Shown: positions 1 to 9,734 of the stretch, piece after piece
Numbering within the stretch: the stretch's first letter is position 1
Layout of the letters: each line of letters begins with the position of its first letter
Assembly: GCF_022842375.1 (NCBI RefSeq)
Contig: NZ_JALHPR010000013.1
Location: 58,197-122,196 of the forward strand
DNA: 64,000 bases
Direction: 5' to 3'
Source: Elioraea sp.
Lineage (GTDB): Bacteria; Pseudomonadota; Alphaproteobacteria; Acetobacterales; Acetobacteraceae
Notes under the pieces: generated by a model
What the model was told of the DNA's origin: nothing
Database searches by the model: none
The model's input: only the letters and a program-made list of their open reading frames with translations
Made by a program: the position numbers and the translations under genes

Positions 1-870
1 CCTGGCGAGGTGCTCGTGATCCTCGGCGAGAGCGGGTCCGGCAAGTCGGTGTCGCTGCGCGCGCTGATGCGGCTTCTGCCGCCGAGGAAGACGCAGATCG
101 GCGGCACCGTGCAGGTGGCCGGCCAGGACGTGCTGGCGATGGACGAGGCAGCGCTGACCGACCTTCGCGGCGGCCAGGTGGCGATGATCTTCCAGGAGCC
201 GATGACCGCGCTCGACCCCGTGTTCACCATCGGCCAGCAGATCGCCGAGACGATCATCCGCCACGAGGGCGTGAGCCGCCAGGCAGCGGATGCGCGCGCG
301 CTCGAACTGCTGGAACTCGTGCAGATCCCGTCGGCCAAGCGACGCTTGGGCAACTACCCGCACGAGCTTTCGGGCGGCCTGCGCCAGCGCGCGATGATCT
401 CGATCGCGCTCGCGTGCCGGCCCAAGCTGCTGCTCGCCGATGAGCCGACGACCGCGCTCGATGCCACGGTGCAGATCCAGATCCTGCTGCTGTTGCGCAA
501 GCTTCAGACGGAGCTCGGCATGGGGGTGATCTTCGTCACCCACGACCTCGGCGTTGCCGGCGAGATCGCCGATCGCGTGGCGGTGATGTACGCGGGCCGC
601 TTCATCGAGTCGGGGCCCGTGTCCGAGGTGATGCTGCGGCCGCTGCACCCCTATACCCAGGGGCTGATGAACTCGACCGTCCATGCCGGGCTTCGCGGGA
701 CCAGGCTTGCCGCAATCCCCGGCGCGCCGCCGAACCTCGCGCGGCTGCCCACAGGCTGTGCCTTCGCGCCCCGGTGTGCCTACGCCGAGGATGTGTGCCG
801 CAGCGAATTGCCGACCGAGCGCTATCCCATCCCCGAGCACATGGCCCGGTGCATCCGCGTTGACGGCTGA
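1..870 (+). CDS. Dipeptide/oligopeptide ABC transporter ATP-binding protein (DppD/OppD type), 5' truncated
   Basis: This is the cytoplasmic ATPase of a peptide importer; the reading frame is open from base 1, so the start codon lies upstream. Visible in order are Walker A (GESGSGKS), the Q-loop (IFQEPMTALDP), the signature (LSGGLRQR), Walker B (LLLADEPTTALD) and the H-loop (FVTHD). The C-terminal oligopeptide-transporter extension starts at LHPYTQGLM and carries cysteines in GCAFAPRCAYAEDVC plus one in the last residues. In DppD/OppD relatives such a set of cysteines can hold a 4Fe-4S cluster. About 286 residues are visible, against roughly 330 for the family, so only a short N-terminal piece is missing. 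The usual DppF partner does not follow; the next gene is an unrelated molybdoenzyme, so permeases and binding protein should lie upstream of the window. Confidence 0.93.
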   Translation, partial: PGEVLVILGESGSGKSVSLRALMRLLPPRKTQIGGTVQVAGQDVLAMDEAALTDLRGGQVAMIFQEPMTALDPVFTIGQQIAETIIRHEGVSRQAADARALELLELVQIPSAKRRLGNYPHELSGGLRQRAMISIALACRPKLLLADEPTTALDATVQIQILLLLRKLQTELGMGVIFVTHDLGVAGEIADRVAVMYAGRFIESGPVSEVMLRPLHPYTQGLMNSTVHAGLRGTRLAAIPGAPPNLARLPTGCAFAPRCAYAEDVCRSELPTERYPIPEHMARCIRVDG

Positions 871-907
871 GGCAGGGCGCGACACCGTCCCTGCGCAGGA
901 GGACGGG

Positions 908-3265
908 ATGAATGCAGATGTGAGGCGTTTCGGCATCGGCCAGCCGGTGCGGCGGACGGAGGACCCGCGGCTGCTGCGCGGCCAGGGCAGGTTCACCGAT
1001 GACGTGTCGGTGCTGTCGGCGCCTGGCGCTCTGCACGCCGTGTTCGTGCGCAGCCCCCACGCGCATGCGCGGATTGCCGGCATCGACACGGCCGCCGCGC
1101 TTGCCACCCCCGGCGTCGTCGCCGTCGTGACGGGCGATGAGCTTCGCGCGGCCGGCCGTGGCCTTCTCCCGTGCCAGGTGCCGCTCGCCAATGCCGACGG
1201 CACGAAGGCGCTCTACCCCGATCGCTACGCGCTTCCCCATGATGCCGCGCGCCATGTCGGCGAGGCGGTGGCGATGGTGGTGGCCGAGACGGCTGAGGCT
1301 GCGCGTGACGGCGCCGAGGCCGTTGCGATCGACTGGGAGACGCTGCCGCCAGTGATCGGCCTTGCCGCCGCGCCCAGTGCGGCGCCGATCCACGCAGGCA
1401 TCCCCGCCAACCGCGTGTTCGCGTGGGAAGGCGGCGATCGTGCGGCTGTCGACCGCGCCTTCGCCGCCGCTGCGCACGTGATCGCCACCACCGTCGCCGT
1501 CAGCCGCGTCGCCGTCGCGCCGCTGGAGACGCGCGCGGCACTCGCGGTGTTCGATGCCGGAACGCAACGCTGGACGCTGACGACGGCGACGCAGGGAACG
1601 GCGGAGGCGCATGGCGAGCTGACCGGCTTCGCCGTGCCCGCACCGCGCCAGGCGTTGCGCATCGTCACCCCCGATGTCGGCGGCGGGTTCGGCATGAAGA
1701 ACCATGCCTATCCTGAACACGTCGCACTGCTGCACGCGGCCGAGCGCCTCGGCCGGCCCGTGCGATGGTCGGCCGAGCGGACGGAGGCGTTCCTCTCCGA
1801 CAGCGCGGGGCGCGACCATGCCATCACCGTCACGCTCGGGCTCGACGGCGATCACCGCATCACGGCGGTGCGCTGGCACTGGGTGTCGGACCTTGGCGCC
1901 TACTGCGCAGGCGCCGGCCCCTTCGTCGCCACCCTCGGCGGCCCGCGCGTGGCGGCGGGTGCCTACGACATCGGCGCCTTCCATGTCGCGAGCGAGGGGT
2001 ACCTCACCAACACCGCCCCGATCGATGCTTATCGCGGTGCCGGCAAGCCGGAGGCTGCCTTCGCGCTCGAGGTGGCGCTCGACACCGCGGCGCGGCAGCT
2101 CGGCCTCGACCCGGCAGCGCTGCGGCGGCGCAACCTCGTGCCTGCCGCCGCCATGCCCTACCGCTCCGTCACCGGCCAGGTGTTCGACAGCGGCGATTTC
2201 CCCCGCGTGCTCGACCATGCGCTCGCGCTCGCCGACCGTGCGGGCTTCCCCGCGCGGCGGGCGGAGGCTGCTTCGCGCGGCGCGCTGCGCGGCATGGGGA
2301 TCGGCTGCTACATCGAGCCATCGGGCTTTCGCGACAACCGCGTGATGCTCGCCTTCGACCGCGCGGGCGGGGTGACGCTGACGACGAGCGCGGTCACGAA
2401 CGGCCAGCCGCACGAGACCGTGTTCGCCCAGGTGCTGCATGACCGCCTCGGCATCCCGTTCGACAGGATCAGGGTGGTGCAGGGCGACAGCGACGTCTCG
2501 GGCCACGCCTCCGGCAGTGCCGGGTCACGGTCGATGACCCTGTCCGGCGTTGGGATTCTACGCTGTGCCGACGTGATCGAGGCGAAGGGCAAGCGCATCG
2601 CCGCGCGGCTGCTCGAGGCGTCGGAGGCCGACATGGTGGCCGAGCGCGGCGTGTTCCGCATTGCCGGCACCGACCGGGCGGTCACGCTCGAAGCCGTCGC
2701 CAAGGCGGCCTGGACGCCGGCGCTGGTGCCGGAGGACGAGAGCCTCGGCCTCGAGGCCGCCGCCCACCCGGTGCAGCGCGTGCCGAACTACCCGAATGGG
2801 TGCCACGTCGCCGAGGTCGAGATCGATGCCGAAACGGGCAGGGTGGCGCTGGTTGCCTATGCCGCGGTCAATGATTTCGGCATCGTCGTGAACCCCTTGA
2901 CGCTCAGGGGCCAGGTGGTGGGCGGCATCGCGCAGGGGGCAGGCCAGATCCTGCTTGAGGAGACGGTGCATGACGCCGAGACCGGCCAGAACCTGACCGC
3001 GAGCCTGATGGACTATGGCCTGCCGCGGGCCGATGACCTGCCGGCGTTCGCCTGGGAGACGATCGAGATCCCGGCAACCACCAACCCGCTCGGGGTGAAG
3101 GGCTGCGGCGAGGCTGGCTGCGCGGGGGCGATGCCGGCGGTGCTGAACGCCGTCAACGATGCGCTGGCGGCGGCAGGCGCAGGCCCGATCGACATGCCCG
3201 CCACACCGGAGCGTGTCTGGCGCGCGCTCTCGCGCACCCTGGGCGGCACCAACACGCCCGCGTGA
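908..3265 (+). CDS. Xanthine dehydrogenase family molybdopterin-binding subunit
   Basis: Large molybdenum-cofactor subunit of the xanthine oxidase/CO-dehydrogenase-like hydroxylase family, 785 residues. The start at 908 is chosen because AGGAGG lies at 897-902 and the protein then begins with the family N-terminal motif (RRTEDPRLLRGQGRFTDD). Cofactor-binding motifs are VGGGFGMK (residues 257-264), AYRGAGKPEA and GVKGCGEAG with the expected catalytic Glu at 735. The AYRCSFR loop that marks true form I CO dehydrogenase is absent, so the substrate cannot be named. The 2Fe-2S and FAD partner subunits that normally accompany it are not encoded beside it. It is probably cytoplasmic, since no Tat signal is visible. 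Confidence 0.92.
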   Translation: MNADVRRFGIGQPVRRTEDPRLLRGQGRFTDDVSVLSAPGALHAVFVRSPHAHARIAGIDTAAALATPGVVAVVTGDELRAAGRGLLPCQVPLANADGTKALYPDRYALPHDAARHVGEAVAMVVAETAEAARDGAEAVAIDWETLPPVIGLAAAPSAAPIHAGIPANRVFAWEGGDRAAVDRAFAAAAHVIATTVAVSRVAVAPLETRAALAVFDAGTQRWTLTTATQGTAEAHGELTGFAVPAPRQALRIVTPDVGGGFGMKNHAYPEHVALLHAAERLGRPVRWSAERTEAFLSDSAGRDHAITVTLGLDGDHRITAVRWHWVSDLGAYCAGAGPFVATLGGPRVAAGAYDIGAFHVASEGYLTNTAPIDAYRGAGKPEAAFALEVALDTAARQLGLDPAALRRRNLVPAAAMPYRSVTGQVFDSGDFPRVLDHALALADRAGFPARRAEAASRGALRGMGIGCYIEPSGFRDNRVMLAFDRAGGVTLTTSAVTNGQPHETVFAQVLHDRLGIPFDRIRVVQGDSDVSGHASGSAGSRSMTLSGVGILRCADVIEAKGKRIAARLLEASEADMVAERGVFRIAGTDRAVTLEAVAKAAWTPALVPEDESLGLEAAAHPVQRVPNYPNGCHVAEVEIDAETGRVALVAYAAVNDFGIVVNPLTLRGQVVGGIAQGAGQILLEETVHDAETGQNLTASLMDYGLPRADDLPAFAWETIEIPATTNPLGVKGCGEAGCAGAMPAVLNAVNDALAAAGAGPIDMPATPERVWRALSRTLGGTNTPA

Positions 3266-3319
3266 ACGTTGGTTGCGCTCGCGGTATTGGTCCCCTTCTT
3301 GCTAGGATCATCGGCGGCA

Positions 3320-3341
3320 CGCTGACCTTTCCGGGTCAGCG
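3320..3341. repeat. Inverted repeat upstream of first RND operon
   Basis: An 8-bp perfect stem (CGCTGACC at 3320-3327 with GGTCAGCG at 3334-3341) closes a 6-nt loop. It lies between the end of the molybdoenzyme gene and the RND adaptor. There is no T-run after it, so it could be a weak terminator or an operator; the sequence does not decide. Confidence 0.35.
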
Positions 3342-3416
3342 CGTTGCGCTCCCATTTGCCCGATGGCAGGGTATCAAGGGGGGAAGCGCACAGCGTCAGG
3401 GAGCTTGAGCGCATCC

Positions 3417-4532
3417 ATGCGCGTCGTCACGCAGATCGGAATCCTGCTCGTCCTCGCTGGTGCGGGGGCTGGCTGGCACTTCTACGGCGAGCAGGTGGGC
3501 CTGCCGCGCCCGCTCGCGCTGGTCGGGCTCGAGAGGGTCGCTGCCCCGGCGGCGCCGCGTGGCGGTGGGGGTGGTGGCCAGCAGGTGGTGGCGGCTCCCG
3601 TCCGCGTCGGCTCGGTGATCGAGCGTGTCGAGAGCGTCGGCTCCGCCCGCGCGCGCGATGCGACAACATTGACGAGCCGCGTCTCCGGCATCGTCTCCGT
3701 CATCCGGTTCGAGGAAGGCCAGCGCGTGAAGGCCGGCGACGTGCTGGTCGAGTTCGATCGTGGCACCCAGGACGCCGAGCGCGACCAGGCCCGGGCGCAG
3801 CTTGACGATGCGCGCACGCGGCTGAACCGCGCCCGCCAGCTTCGCGCCACCCAGGCCGTGGCAGAGGCGCAGATCGACCAGCTCGAGGCGGGGCTGCGCC
3901 AGGCGGAGGCACGGCTTCGACAGACCGATGCCAGGATCGAGGAGATGAAGATCGTCGCCCCCTTCGCCGGGCGCGTCGGCATCCGCCAGGTCAGCCTCGG
4001 TGCCCTGGTGCCGCCCGGCACCGCCGTCACGACGCTCGACGACCTCTCCCACATGCGTGTCGAATTCGCGATCCCCGAGGTGTTCGTCGCCCGGCTCGAG
4101 CGGGGCATGCCGGTCACGGCATCGAGCCCTGCATTCGGCGAGCGTCGCTTCGCCGGCACGGTCGAGGTGGTCGACACCCGCATCGACCCGGCAACGCGGG
4201 CGGTGCGGCTGATCGCCGCGTTCGAGAACCGCGACGAGATCCTGAAGCCCGGCCTGTTCCTCAACATCGACCTGACGCTGTCGCGCCGCGACCAGGCGAT
4301 GATGGTGCCCGAGGACGCGATCGACCCCGTGGCCGACCGCACCTTCGTGTTCGCCGTGCGCAACGGCCGCGCCGTGCGCCAGGAAGTGAAGCTCGGCACC
4401 CGCATCGCCGGGGAGGTCGAGGTGCTCGATGGGCTTGCGAACGATGACCAGGTGGTGGTGCGCGGCCTGCAACGCCTGCGCAACGGCCAGCCGGTGATCG
4501 TGACCGAGGTCATGCGCCGGCCGGTCAGCTGA
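3417..4532 (+). CDS. Efflux RND transporter periplasmic adaptor (membrane fusion protein)
   Basis: Periplasmic adaptor that links an RND pump to an outer-membrane channel; 371 residues from ATG 3417. An N-terminal membrane anchor (about residues 5-20, ILLVLAGAGAGW) is followed by the lipoyl-like half motif (SRVSGIVSVIRFEEGQRVKAGD). A helical hairpin rich in Arg/Gln/Ala comes next, then the second lipoyl half (MKIVAPFAGRVGIRQVSLG) and beta-barrel and membrane-proximal domains ending near VIVTEV. Start choice is uncertain: an in-frame ATG at 3363 and a TTG at 3405 are also possible, and no start has an ideal ribosome site. The permease gene follows after 23 bases, so both are probably one operon. 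Confidence 0.9.
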   Translation: MRVVTQIGILLVLAGAGAGWHFYGEQVGLPRPLALVGLERVAAPAAPRGGGGGGQQVVAAPVRVGSVIERVESVGSARARDATTLTSRVSGIVSVIRFEEGQRVKAGDVLVEFDRGTQDAERDQARAQLDDARTRLNRARQLRATQAVAEAQIDQLEAGLRQAEARLRQTDARIEEMKIVAPFAGRVGIRQVSLGALVPPGTAVTTLDDLSHMRVEFAIPEVFVARLERGMPVTASSPAFGERRFAGTVEVVDTRIDPATRAVRLIAAFENRDEILKPGLFLNIDLTLSRRDQAMMVPEDAIDPVADRTFVFAVRNGRAVRQEVKLGTRIAGEVEVLDGLANDDQVVVRGLQRLRNGQPVIVTEVMRRPVS

Positions 4533-4555
4533 TCGGCAGGGGAAGGCACCGCCAG

Positions 4556-7500
4556 ATGGTTTTGTCCGATCTCTCGATCAAGCGGCCGGTCTTCGCGACC
4601 GTGATCTCGCTGATGCTGATCGTGCTCGGGCTTGCGAGCTTCCAGAAGCTGCCGATCCGCGAGCTGCCCGACATCGACCCACCGATCGTCTCGGTCACCA
4701 CCACCTACAAGGGTGCGTCGGCACCGGTGGTCGAGAGCCAGATCACCGAGATCATCGAGAGTGCGGTCGCGGGCATCGAGGGCATCAAGACGATCTCCTC
4801 CGTCAGCCGCGACGAGCGCAGCCAGGTGACGGTCGAGTTCCGCATCAACCGCCCGATCGACAGTGCCGCGAACGACGTCCGCGACCGCGTGGCCCGCGCG
4901 TTGAACCGCCTGCCGGAGACCGCCGATGCGCCCGTCGTCGCGAAGGTCGACGGCGATGCCCGCGCCATCCTCTGGATCATGCTCACGTCGACCCGCCACA
5001 GCGGGCTCGAGCTGACCGACATTGCGCGCACGATCATGATCGACCGGCTCTCGGTCGTCGATGGCGTGGCGAACGTGCTGGTGAACGGAGAGCGTCGCTT
5101 CTCCATGCGCGTCTGGGTCGACCGTCGCGCACTCGCCGCGCGCGGCCTCACGGTCGAGGATGTCGAGAACGCGATCCGGCGCGAGAACATCGAGCTTCCC
5201 GGCGGGCGGCTCGAGAGCGGGGCGCGCGAGTTCAGCGTGCGCACCGACACGCGGCTGTCGACGCCGCAGCAGTTCCGCAACATCGTCGTCACCCGCGCGG
5301 GCAGCACGCAGGTGCTGCTGTCGGATGTCGCGCGCGTCGAGATCGGGCCTGAGGACGATCGCGGCGAGGTGCGCGTCAATCGCGAGAACGCAGTGGGCCT
5401 CGGCATCGTTCGGCAGTCGAAGGCCAACACGCTGGCGGTTGCCGATGGCGTGAAGGCTGAGCTCGAGCTGCTCAAGCTCGCCCTGCCGGAGGGCATCAGC
5501 ATCTCGTTCGGGTATGACGAGAGCCTGTTCATCTCGCAGTCGATCTACGAGGTGTTCCACGCGCTCTTCATCGCGCTGGCCCTCGTCGTCGGCGTCATCT
5601 TCATCTTCCTGCGCAGCGTACGCGCGACGATCATCCCCGCGGTGGCGATCCCCGTCTCGATCATCGGGTCGTTCATCATCATGGCGGCGATGGGCTTCTC
5701 GCTGAACGTGCTGACGCTGCTCGGCCTCGTTCTCGCGATCGGCCTCGTCGTCGACGATGCCATCGTTGTTCTCGAGAACGTGCACCGGCGCATCGAGGAG
5801 GGGGAGGACCCTCTCTACGCCGCCTATCACGGCTCGCGCCAGATCGCCTTTGCGGTGATCGCGACCACGCTGGTGCTGATCGCCGTGTTCCTGCCCATCT
5901 CGTTCCTCGAGGGGCAGACGGGGCGGCTTTTCACCGAGTTCGGCTTCGCGCTGGCGGCCTCCGTCGCCGTCTCGGGATTCGTGGCACTCTCGCTTACGCC
6001 GATGATGTGCTCGAAGCTGCTCACCTCACATGACGGCGAGAGCCGCCTGGTGCGCTGGACCGAGCCTGTCTTCACCGGCATGAACGTCGGCTTCCGCTGG
6101 CTGCTCGATCGCTGCCTGCGCGCGCCCGTTCTCGTTCTCGCGGCGGCGGCTATGCTGTCGGGTGTGGCAGTCCTGCTGTTCGTCTCGATCCCAAAGGAGT
6201 TCACACCGGTCGAGGATCGTGGCGTCGTCATCATCCCGACGACGGGGCCGGAGGGGGCGACCTTCCCCTACATGCGCGAGCAGGTCCGGCAGATCGAGGA
6301 CCTCATCTGGCCGTATGTCGAGCGGGGCGATGCGGTGACGGTGTTCGCCTCGATGGGTGGGTTCCAGCGGCCCGCGGTGCCGAACACGGCGAACGTCTTC
6401 CTCCGGCTCGCGCCGTGGAAGGAGCGCAGCGTGAAGCAGCAGGCGATCACGCGGGAACTGTTCCCGAAGGTGCAGGCAATCCCCGGCGTTCGCGCGTTCG
6501 CGCTGAATCCGGGCAGCCTCGGCAGCCGTGGCTTCCAGCCGCCCGTGCAGTTCGTTATCCAGGGGCCTGACTACGAGACGCTCGTCACCTGGCGCGATGC
6601 GCTGCTCGAACGCGTGCGGCAGAACCCGAACCTGCTCAACGCCGACAGCAATTTCCGCGAGACGAAGCCAGAGATGAAGGTCGACATCGACCGGCGTCGC
6701 GCGGCCGATCTCGGCGTATCGATCGCCACCGTTGGCCGCACGATCGAGACGATGATGGGCTCGCGCGAGGTCGGCAACTACGTCGAGCGCGGCCAGGAAT
6801 ACAAGGTGATCATGCAGGCGGAGGCGGCCGAGCGCATCACCCCGCATGACCTGACGAACATCCTCGTCCGCACCTCCGGCGGGCAGCTCGTGCCGCTCTC
6901 CTCCCTCATCACGGTGACGGAACGGGCGCGGCCGCAGGAGCTTCGCCGCGAGGACCGCATCCGCGCCATCACCATCACCGCCAGCATCGGGCCCGAGTAT
7001 TCGCTGGGCCAGGCGCTCGACTTCATGGACCGTGCCGCGGCCGAGGTGCTGCCGCCCGAGGCGCGCACCACCTATCGCGGCCAAAGCCTGGAGTTCCGCG
7101 AGAGCTCGACCGCGCTCTACGTCACCTTCGCGCTCGCACTGCTCATCGTGTTCCTGGTGCTTGCCGCGCAGTTCGAGAGCTTCATCCACCCCTTCATCAT
7201 CCTGCTCTCGACACCGCTCGCGATCACCGGCGGGTTGCTGGCGCTGCACGTCATGGGCCTGTCGCTCAACATCTTCAGCCAGATCGGCCTCGTGCTGCTG
7301 ATCGGGCTGATGGCCAAGAACGGCATCCTCGTCGTCGAGTTCGCCAACCAGCTGCGCGAGGAGGGGAGAAGCGTGCGCGATGCCGTGCTCGAAGCCTCCG
7401 TCGCGCGGCTGCGCCCGATCCTGATGACGACGATCGCCACCATCCTTGGCGCCTGGCCGCTGGCCGATGCGGCCGGGGCGGGCGCTGAAAGCCGCCAGGC

Positions 7501-7681
7501 GCTCGGCGTCGTCATCATCGGCGGGATGACGTTCTCGACCGTCATCACGCTGTTCGCCATCCCGGCCCTCTATCTCCTGCTTGCGCCGCTGACCAAGCCG
7601 ATGGGCGAGATCGCCCGCCGCCTCAACAGTTACGACCAGCAGGGAAAGCCGGGTTCGCACGCGCCTGCGCCGGCGGAATAG
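4556..7681 (+). CDS. Efflux RND transporter permease subunit (AcrB/MexF-like)
   Basis: Inner-membrane proton-driven pump, 1041 residues, the normal length of HAE1-type RND permeases. It starts with the typical LSDLSIKRPVFATVISL first helix. The TM4 proton-relay pair is present as Asp400-Asp401 (LVVDDAIVVLENV) and the TM10 lysine as Lys921 (GLMAKNGILVVEFANQLREE). Two large periplasmic loops flank the central repeat, as in the family. It is preceded by its adaptor, but no outer-membrane factor gene follows. No local regulator gene is visible. The substrate is not predictable from sequence alone. Confidence 0.95.
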   Translation: MVLSDLSIKRPVFATVISLMLIVLGLASFQKLPIRELPDIDPPIVSVTTTYKGASAPVVESQITEIIESAVAGIEGIKTISSVSRDERSQVTVEFRINRPIDSAANDVRDRVARALNRLPETADAPVVAKVDGDARAILWIMLTSTRHSGLELTDIARTIMIDRLSVVDGVANVLVNGERRFSMRVWVDRRALAARGLTVEDVENAIRRENIELPGGRLESGAREFSVRTDTRLSTPQQFRNIVVTRAGSTQVLLSDVARVEIGPEDDRGEVRVNRENAVGLGIVRQSKANTLAVADGVKAELELLKLALPEGISISFGYDESLFISQSIYEVFHALFIALALVVGVIFIFLRSVRATIIPAVAIPVSIIGSFIIMAAMGFSLNVLTLLGLVLAIGLVVDDAIVVLENVHRRIEEGEDPLYAAYHGSRQIAFAVIATTLVLIAVFLPISFLEGQTGRLFTEFGFALAASVAVSGFVALSLTPMMCSKLLTSHDGESRLVRWTEPVFTGMNVGFRWLLDRCLRAPVLVLAAAAMLSGVAVLLFVSIPKEFTPVEDRGVVIIPTTGPEGATFPYMREQVRQIEDLIWPYVERGDAVTVFASMGGFQRPAVPNTANVFLRLAPWKERSVKQQAITRELFPKVQAIPGVRAFALNPGSLGSRGFQPPVQFVIQGPDYETLVTWRDALLERVRQNPNLLNADSNFRETKPEMKVDIDRRRAADLGVSIATVGRTIETMMGSREVGNYVERGQEYKVIMQAEAAERITPHDLTNILVRTSGGQLVPLSSLITVTERARPQELRREDRIRAITITASIGPEYSLGQALDFMDRAAAEVLPPEARTTYRGQSLEFRESSTALYVTFALALLIVFLVLAAQFESFIHPFIILLSTPLAITGGLLALHVMGLSLNIFSQIGLVLLIGLMAKNGILVVEFANQLREEGRSVRDAVLEASVARLRPILMTTIATILGAWPLADAAGAGAESRQALGVVIIGGMTFSTVITLFAIPALYLLLAPLTKPMGEIARRLNSYDQQGKPGSHAPAPAE

Positions 7682-7748
7682 CAGCCACCCTCTTTCCTCC
7701 TCGCCGATGCCGTCGCACCATGGCGGCGGCGGAGGGTGAGGAACGGGC

Positions 7749-8561
7749 ATGGGAACGACGGAGACGACGGCCGCAAGCGTCCTGATGGCGGTTGACCCGC
7801 GTGGCATCGCGCGGGTCACGCTGAACCGCCCGGAGGTGAACAACGCCTATGACGAGGACATGCTTGCCGCCCTCCAGGCGGGCCTCCGCGACATCGCCGC
7901 CAGCCCCGCCATCCGCGTCGTCGTGATCGCCGGGGAGGGCAAGCACTTCCAGGCCGGCGCCGACCTCACCTGGCTGAAGCGCGCCGCATCCTACGACCCC
8001 GAGCGTGCCTTCGCCGCCTCGATGGCGACGACGCGCACGATGCAGATGCTCAACGAATTGCCGAAGCCCACCATCGCCATGGTGCGCGGCGCCTGCTTCG
8101 GCGGCGGGGCCGGCGTCGTCTGCTGCTGCGACGTTGCCATCGCCGAGGAGGGCGCGATCTTCGGGTTGACGGAAGTGCGCGTCGGCGTCGCCCCCACGCC
8201 GATCTCGACGCACATGGTCCACGCAATCGGCCTTCGCCACGCCCGCCGCTACGCGTTGACGGGCGAGCGCTTCGACGCGGCCGAGGCCAGGCGAATCGGC
8301 CTCGTTCATGAGGTGGTCACGGCCGATGCGCTCGAGGCCCGCGTCGGCGCGATCGTCGACGAGGTGCTGCTCGCGGCTCCCGGTGCGGTGGCGCGCTCGA
8401 AGGCGAGCATGCTGGCTGCCACCGGCTGGACGTTGACGGAGGCCGAGATGCACGGCCTCGCGCATGACAGCTGGATGCAGCGCGCTTCGGCGGAAGGGCA
8501 GGAGGGCCTTGCCGCCTTCCTCGAGAAGCGCCGCCCCTCCTGGTATCCCGCGAAAGGCTGA
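7749..8561 (+). CDS. Enoyl-CoA hydratase/isomerase family protein, LiuC (methylglutaconyl-CoA hydratase)-like
   Basis: Crotonase-fold protein of 270 residues. The oxyanion-hole segments are GKHFQAGAD (residues 65-72) and ACFGGGAGVVCCCD (115-128). The first catalytic Glu of classical hydratases is replaced by Gly122, whereas the second is kept as Glu142 in LTEVRVG. The segment around 117-150 resembles LiuC/AtuE-type enzymes of leucine and terpenoid catabolism as I recall them, which is why I prefer that subgroup. No other leucine-degradation genes are nearby. The next gene starts 3 bases after its stop, so the two are probably co-translated. Identification of the substrate is tentative. Confidence 0.85.
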   Translation: MGTTETTAASVLMAVDPRGIARVTLNRPEVNNAYDEDMLAALQAGLRDIAASPAIRVVVIAGEGKHFQAGADLTWLKRAASYDPERAFAASMATTRTMQMLNELPKPTIAMVRGACFGGGAGVVCCCDVAIAEEGAIFGLTEVRVGVAPTPISTHMVHAIGLRHARRYALTGERFDAAEARRIGLVHEVVTADALEARVGAIVDEVLLAAPGAVARSKASMLAATGWTLTEAEMHGLAHDSWMQRASAEGQEGLAAFLEKRRPSWYPAKG

Positions 8562-8564
8562 CCC

Positions 8565-9638
8565 ATGGCTGACGAGATGTCCCGTTTCGATCCCGAGACG
8601 CTGCGCCTGGTCGCGCGCACGGTCTTTGCCGCCGCCGGCTGCCCGGAGGGCGAGGCGCAGGCGATCGCCGAACACCTGGTCGATGCCAATCTCGCGGGGC
8701 ATGACAGCCACGGCGTGATCCGCATCCTGCCCTACGTGAAGGCGCTGCAGCGCGGCGTGGTGGTGGCAGGCGTCACGCCGTCCGTCGTGCGGCAGGAACC
8801 TGCGCTCGCCGTTCTCGATGCCGCCAACGGCTTCGGCCAGCCGGCCGCGAACGCAGCGACGGACCGCGCCTGCGACATGGCCGAGACGATGGGGGCCGCG
8901 ACCGTTCTGGTGCGCCGCACCGGTCATGTCGGCCGCCTCGGCGCCTATGCCGAGCGGGCCGCGGCGCGTGGCTTCGCCACGATCATCCTCTGCAATGCGC
9001 CGAGGCCAGGCGGCGGCGTGATCGCGCCCTGGGGCGGGCGTGAGCGCCGGCTCGGCGCCTCGCCGATTGCAATGGGCTTTCCCCGCCCGCCGGCCTCTCC
9101 CTTCGTGCTCGACTTCTCCACGAGCTACTACGCCGTGGGCAAGCTGCGCGTCGCACGGAACAAGGGCGAGCCGCTGCCCGAGAAGGCGGTCGTCACGGCC
9201 GATGGCACGCCGACCGATGACCCCAACGCCTATTTCGGCCCGCCCGAGGGCGCGATGATCCCATTCGGCGGCCACAAGGGATATGCGCTCAACGTATTCA
9301 CCGACCTGCTCGCCGGCCTGCTCTCGGGTGGCGGGGCAGAGTATCCGGCGCCCGGAACCGATGAGCAGGGCGGCAACAACCTTTTGATCCACGCCGTTTC
9401 GGTGGACGCCGCGACGGCGGGCCGCGTCGGGGCGGGAAGCCTGCCGGAGGCGATCGCCGCCTATGCGGCGTGGGTGACGTCCGCCACCCCGCTCGACCCT
9501 GCGAAGCCAGTGATGCTGCCGGGCGAGCCGGAAGCCGCGGCGCGGCGGGCGCGGATGAGAGGCGTCGCACTCGACCCACGCACGGTCGCGCAGATCGGCG
9601 AGGCGGCGGCCATGGTCGGAGCCCCGGCGCAACTGTGA
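8565..9638 (+). CDS. Ldh family oxidoreductase (malate/L-lactate/ureidoglycolate dehydrogenase family)
   Basis: NAD(P)-dependent 2-hydroxyacid dehydrogenase of the non-Rossmann Ldh2/Mdh family, 357 residues, the normal size. The conserved GHDSHGV motif with the active-site His lies at residues 45-51. The cofactor and substrate region includes GGGVIAPWGG, LGASPIAMGFP and the family signature around PFGGHKGYAL. It follows the LiuC-like gene by 3 bases. A second ATG at 8577 would shorten the protein by 4 residues. Family members act on malate, lactate, ureidoglycolate, sulfolactate and others; nothing here fixes the substrate. Confidence 0.9.
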   Translation: MADEMSRFDPETLRLVARTVFAAAGCPEGEAQAIAEHLVDANLAGHDSHGVIRILPYVKALQRGVVVAGVTPSVVRQEPALAVLDAANGFGQPAANAATDRACDMAETMGAATVLVRRTGHVGRLGAYAERAAARGFATIILCNAPRPGGGVIAPWGGRERRLGASPIAMGFPRPPASPFVLDFSTSYYAVGKLRVARNKGEPLPEKAVVTADGTPTDDPNAYFGPPEGAMIPFGGHKGYALNVFTDLLAGLLSGGGAEYPAPGTDEQGGNNLLIHAVSVDAATAGRVGAGSLPEAIAAYAAWVTSATPLDPAKPVMLPGEPEAAARRARMRGVALDPRTVAQIGEAAAMVGAPAQL

Positions 9639-9734
9639 TCGGCAACCCTGACCGGCGCAGCCGTCAGGGTGCCTCGCGCGCACGTGTGGCCGCCGGCGTT
9701 TCGCGGGACCGCCGTGGCTGCTACACTCCTGAAC

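Noticed and set aside
602..2506. Long minus-strand open frame of 634 codons
   Set aside because: It is antisense to the molybdenum hydroxylase, has Arg/His-rich composition typical of GC-rich shadow frames, and shows no family motif.
3482..5830. Minus-strand frame of 782 codons opposite the first RND operon
   Set aside because: Low-complexity shadow of real genes on the plus strand with no recognisable domain.
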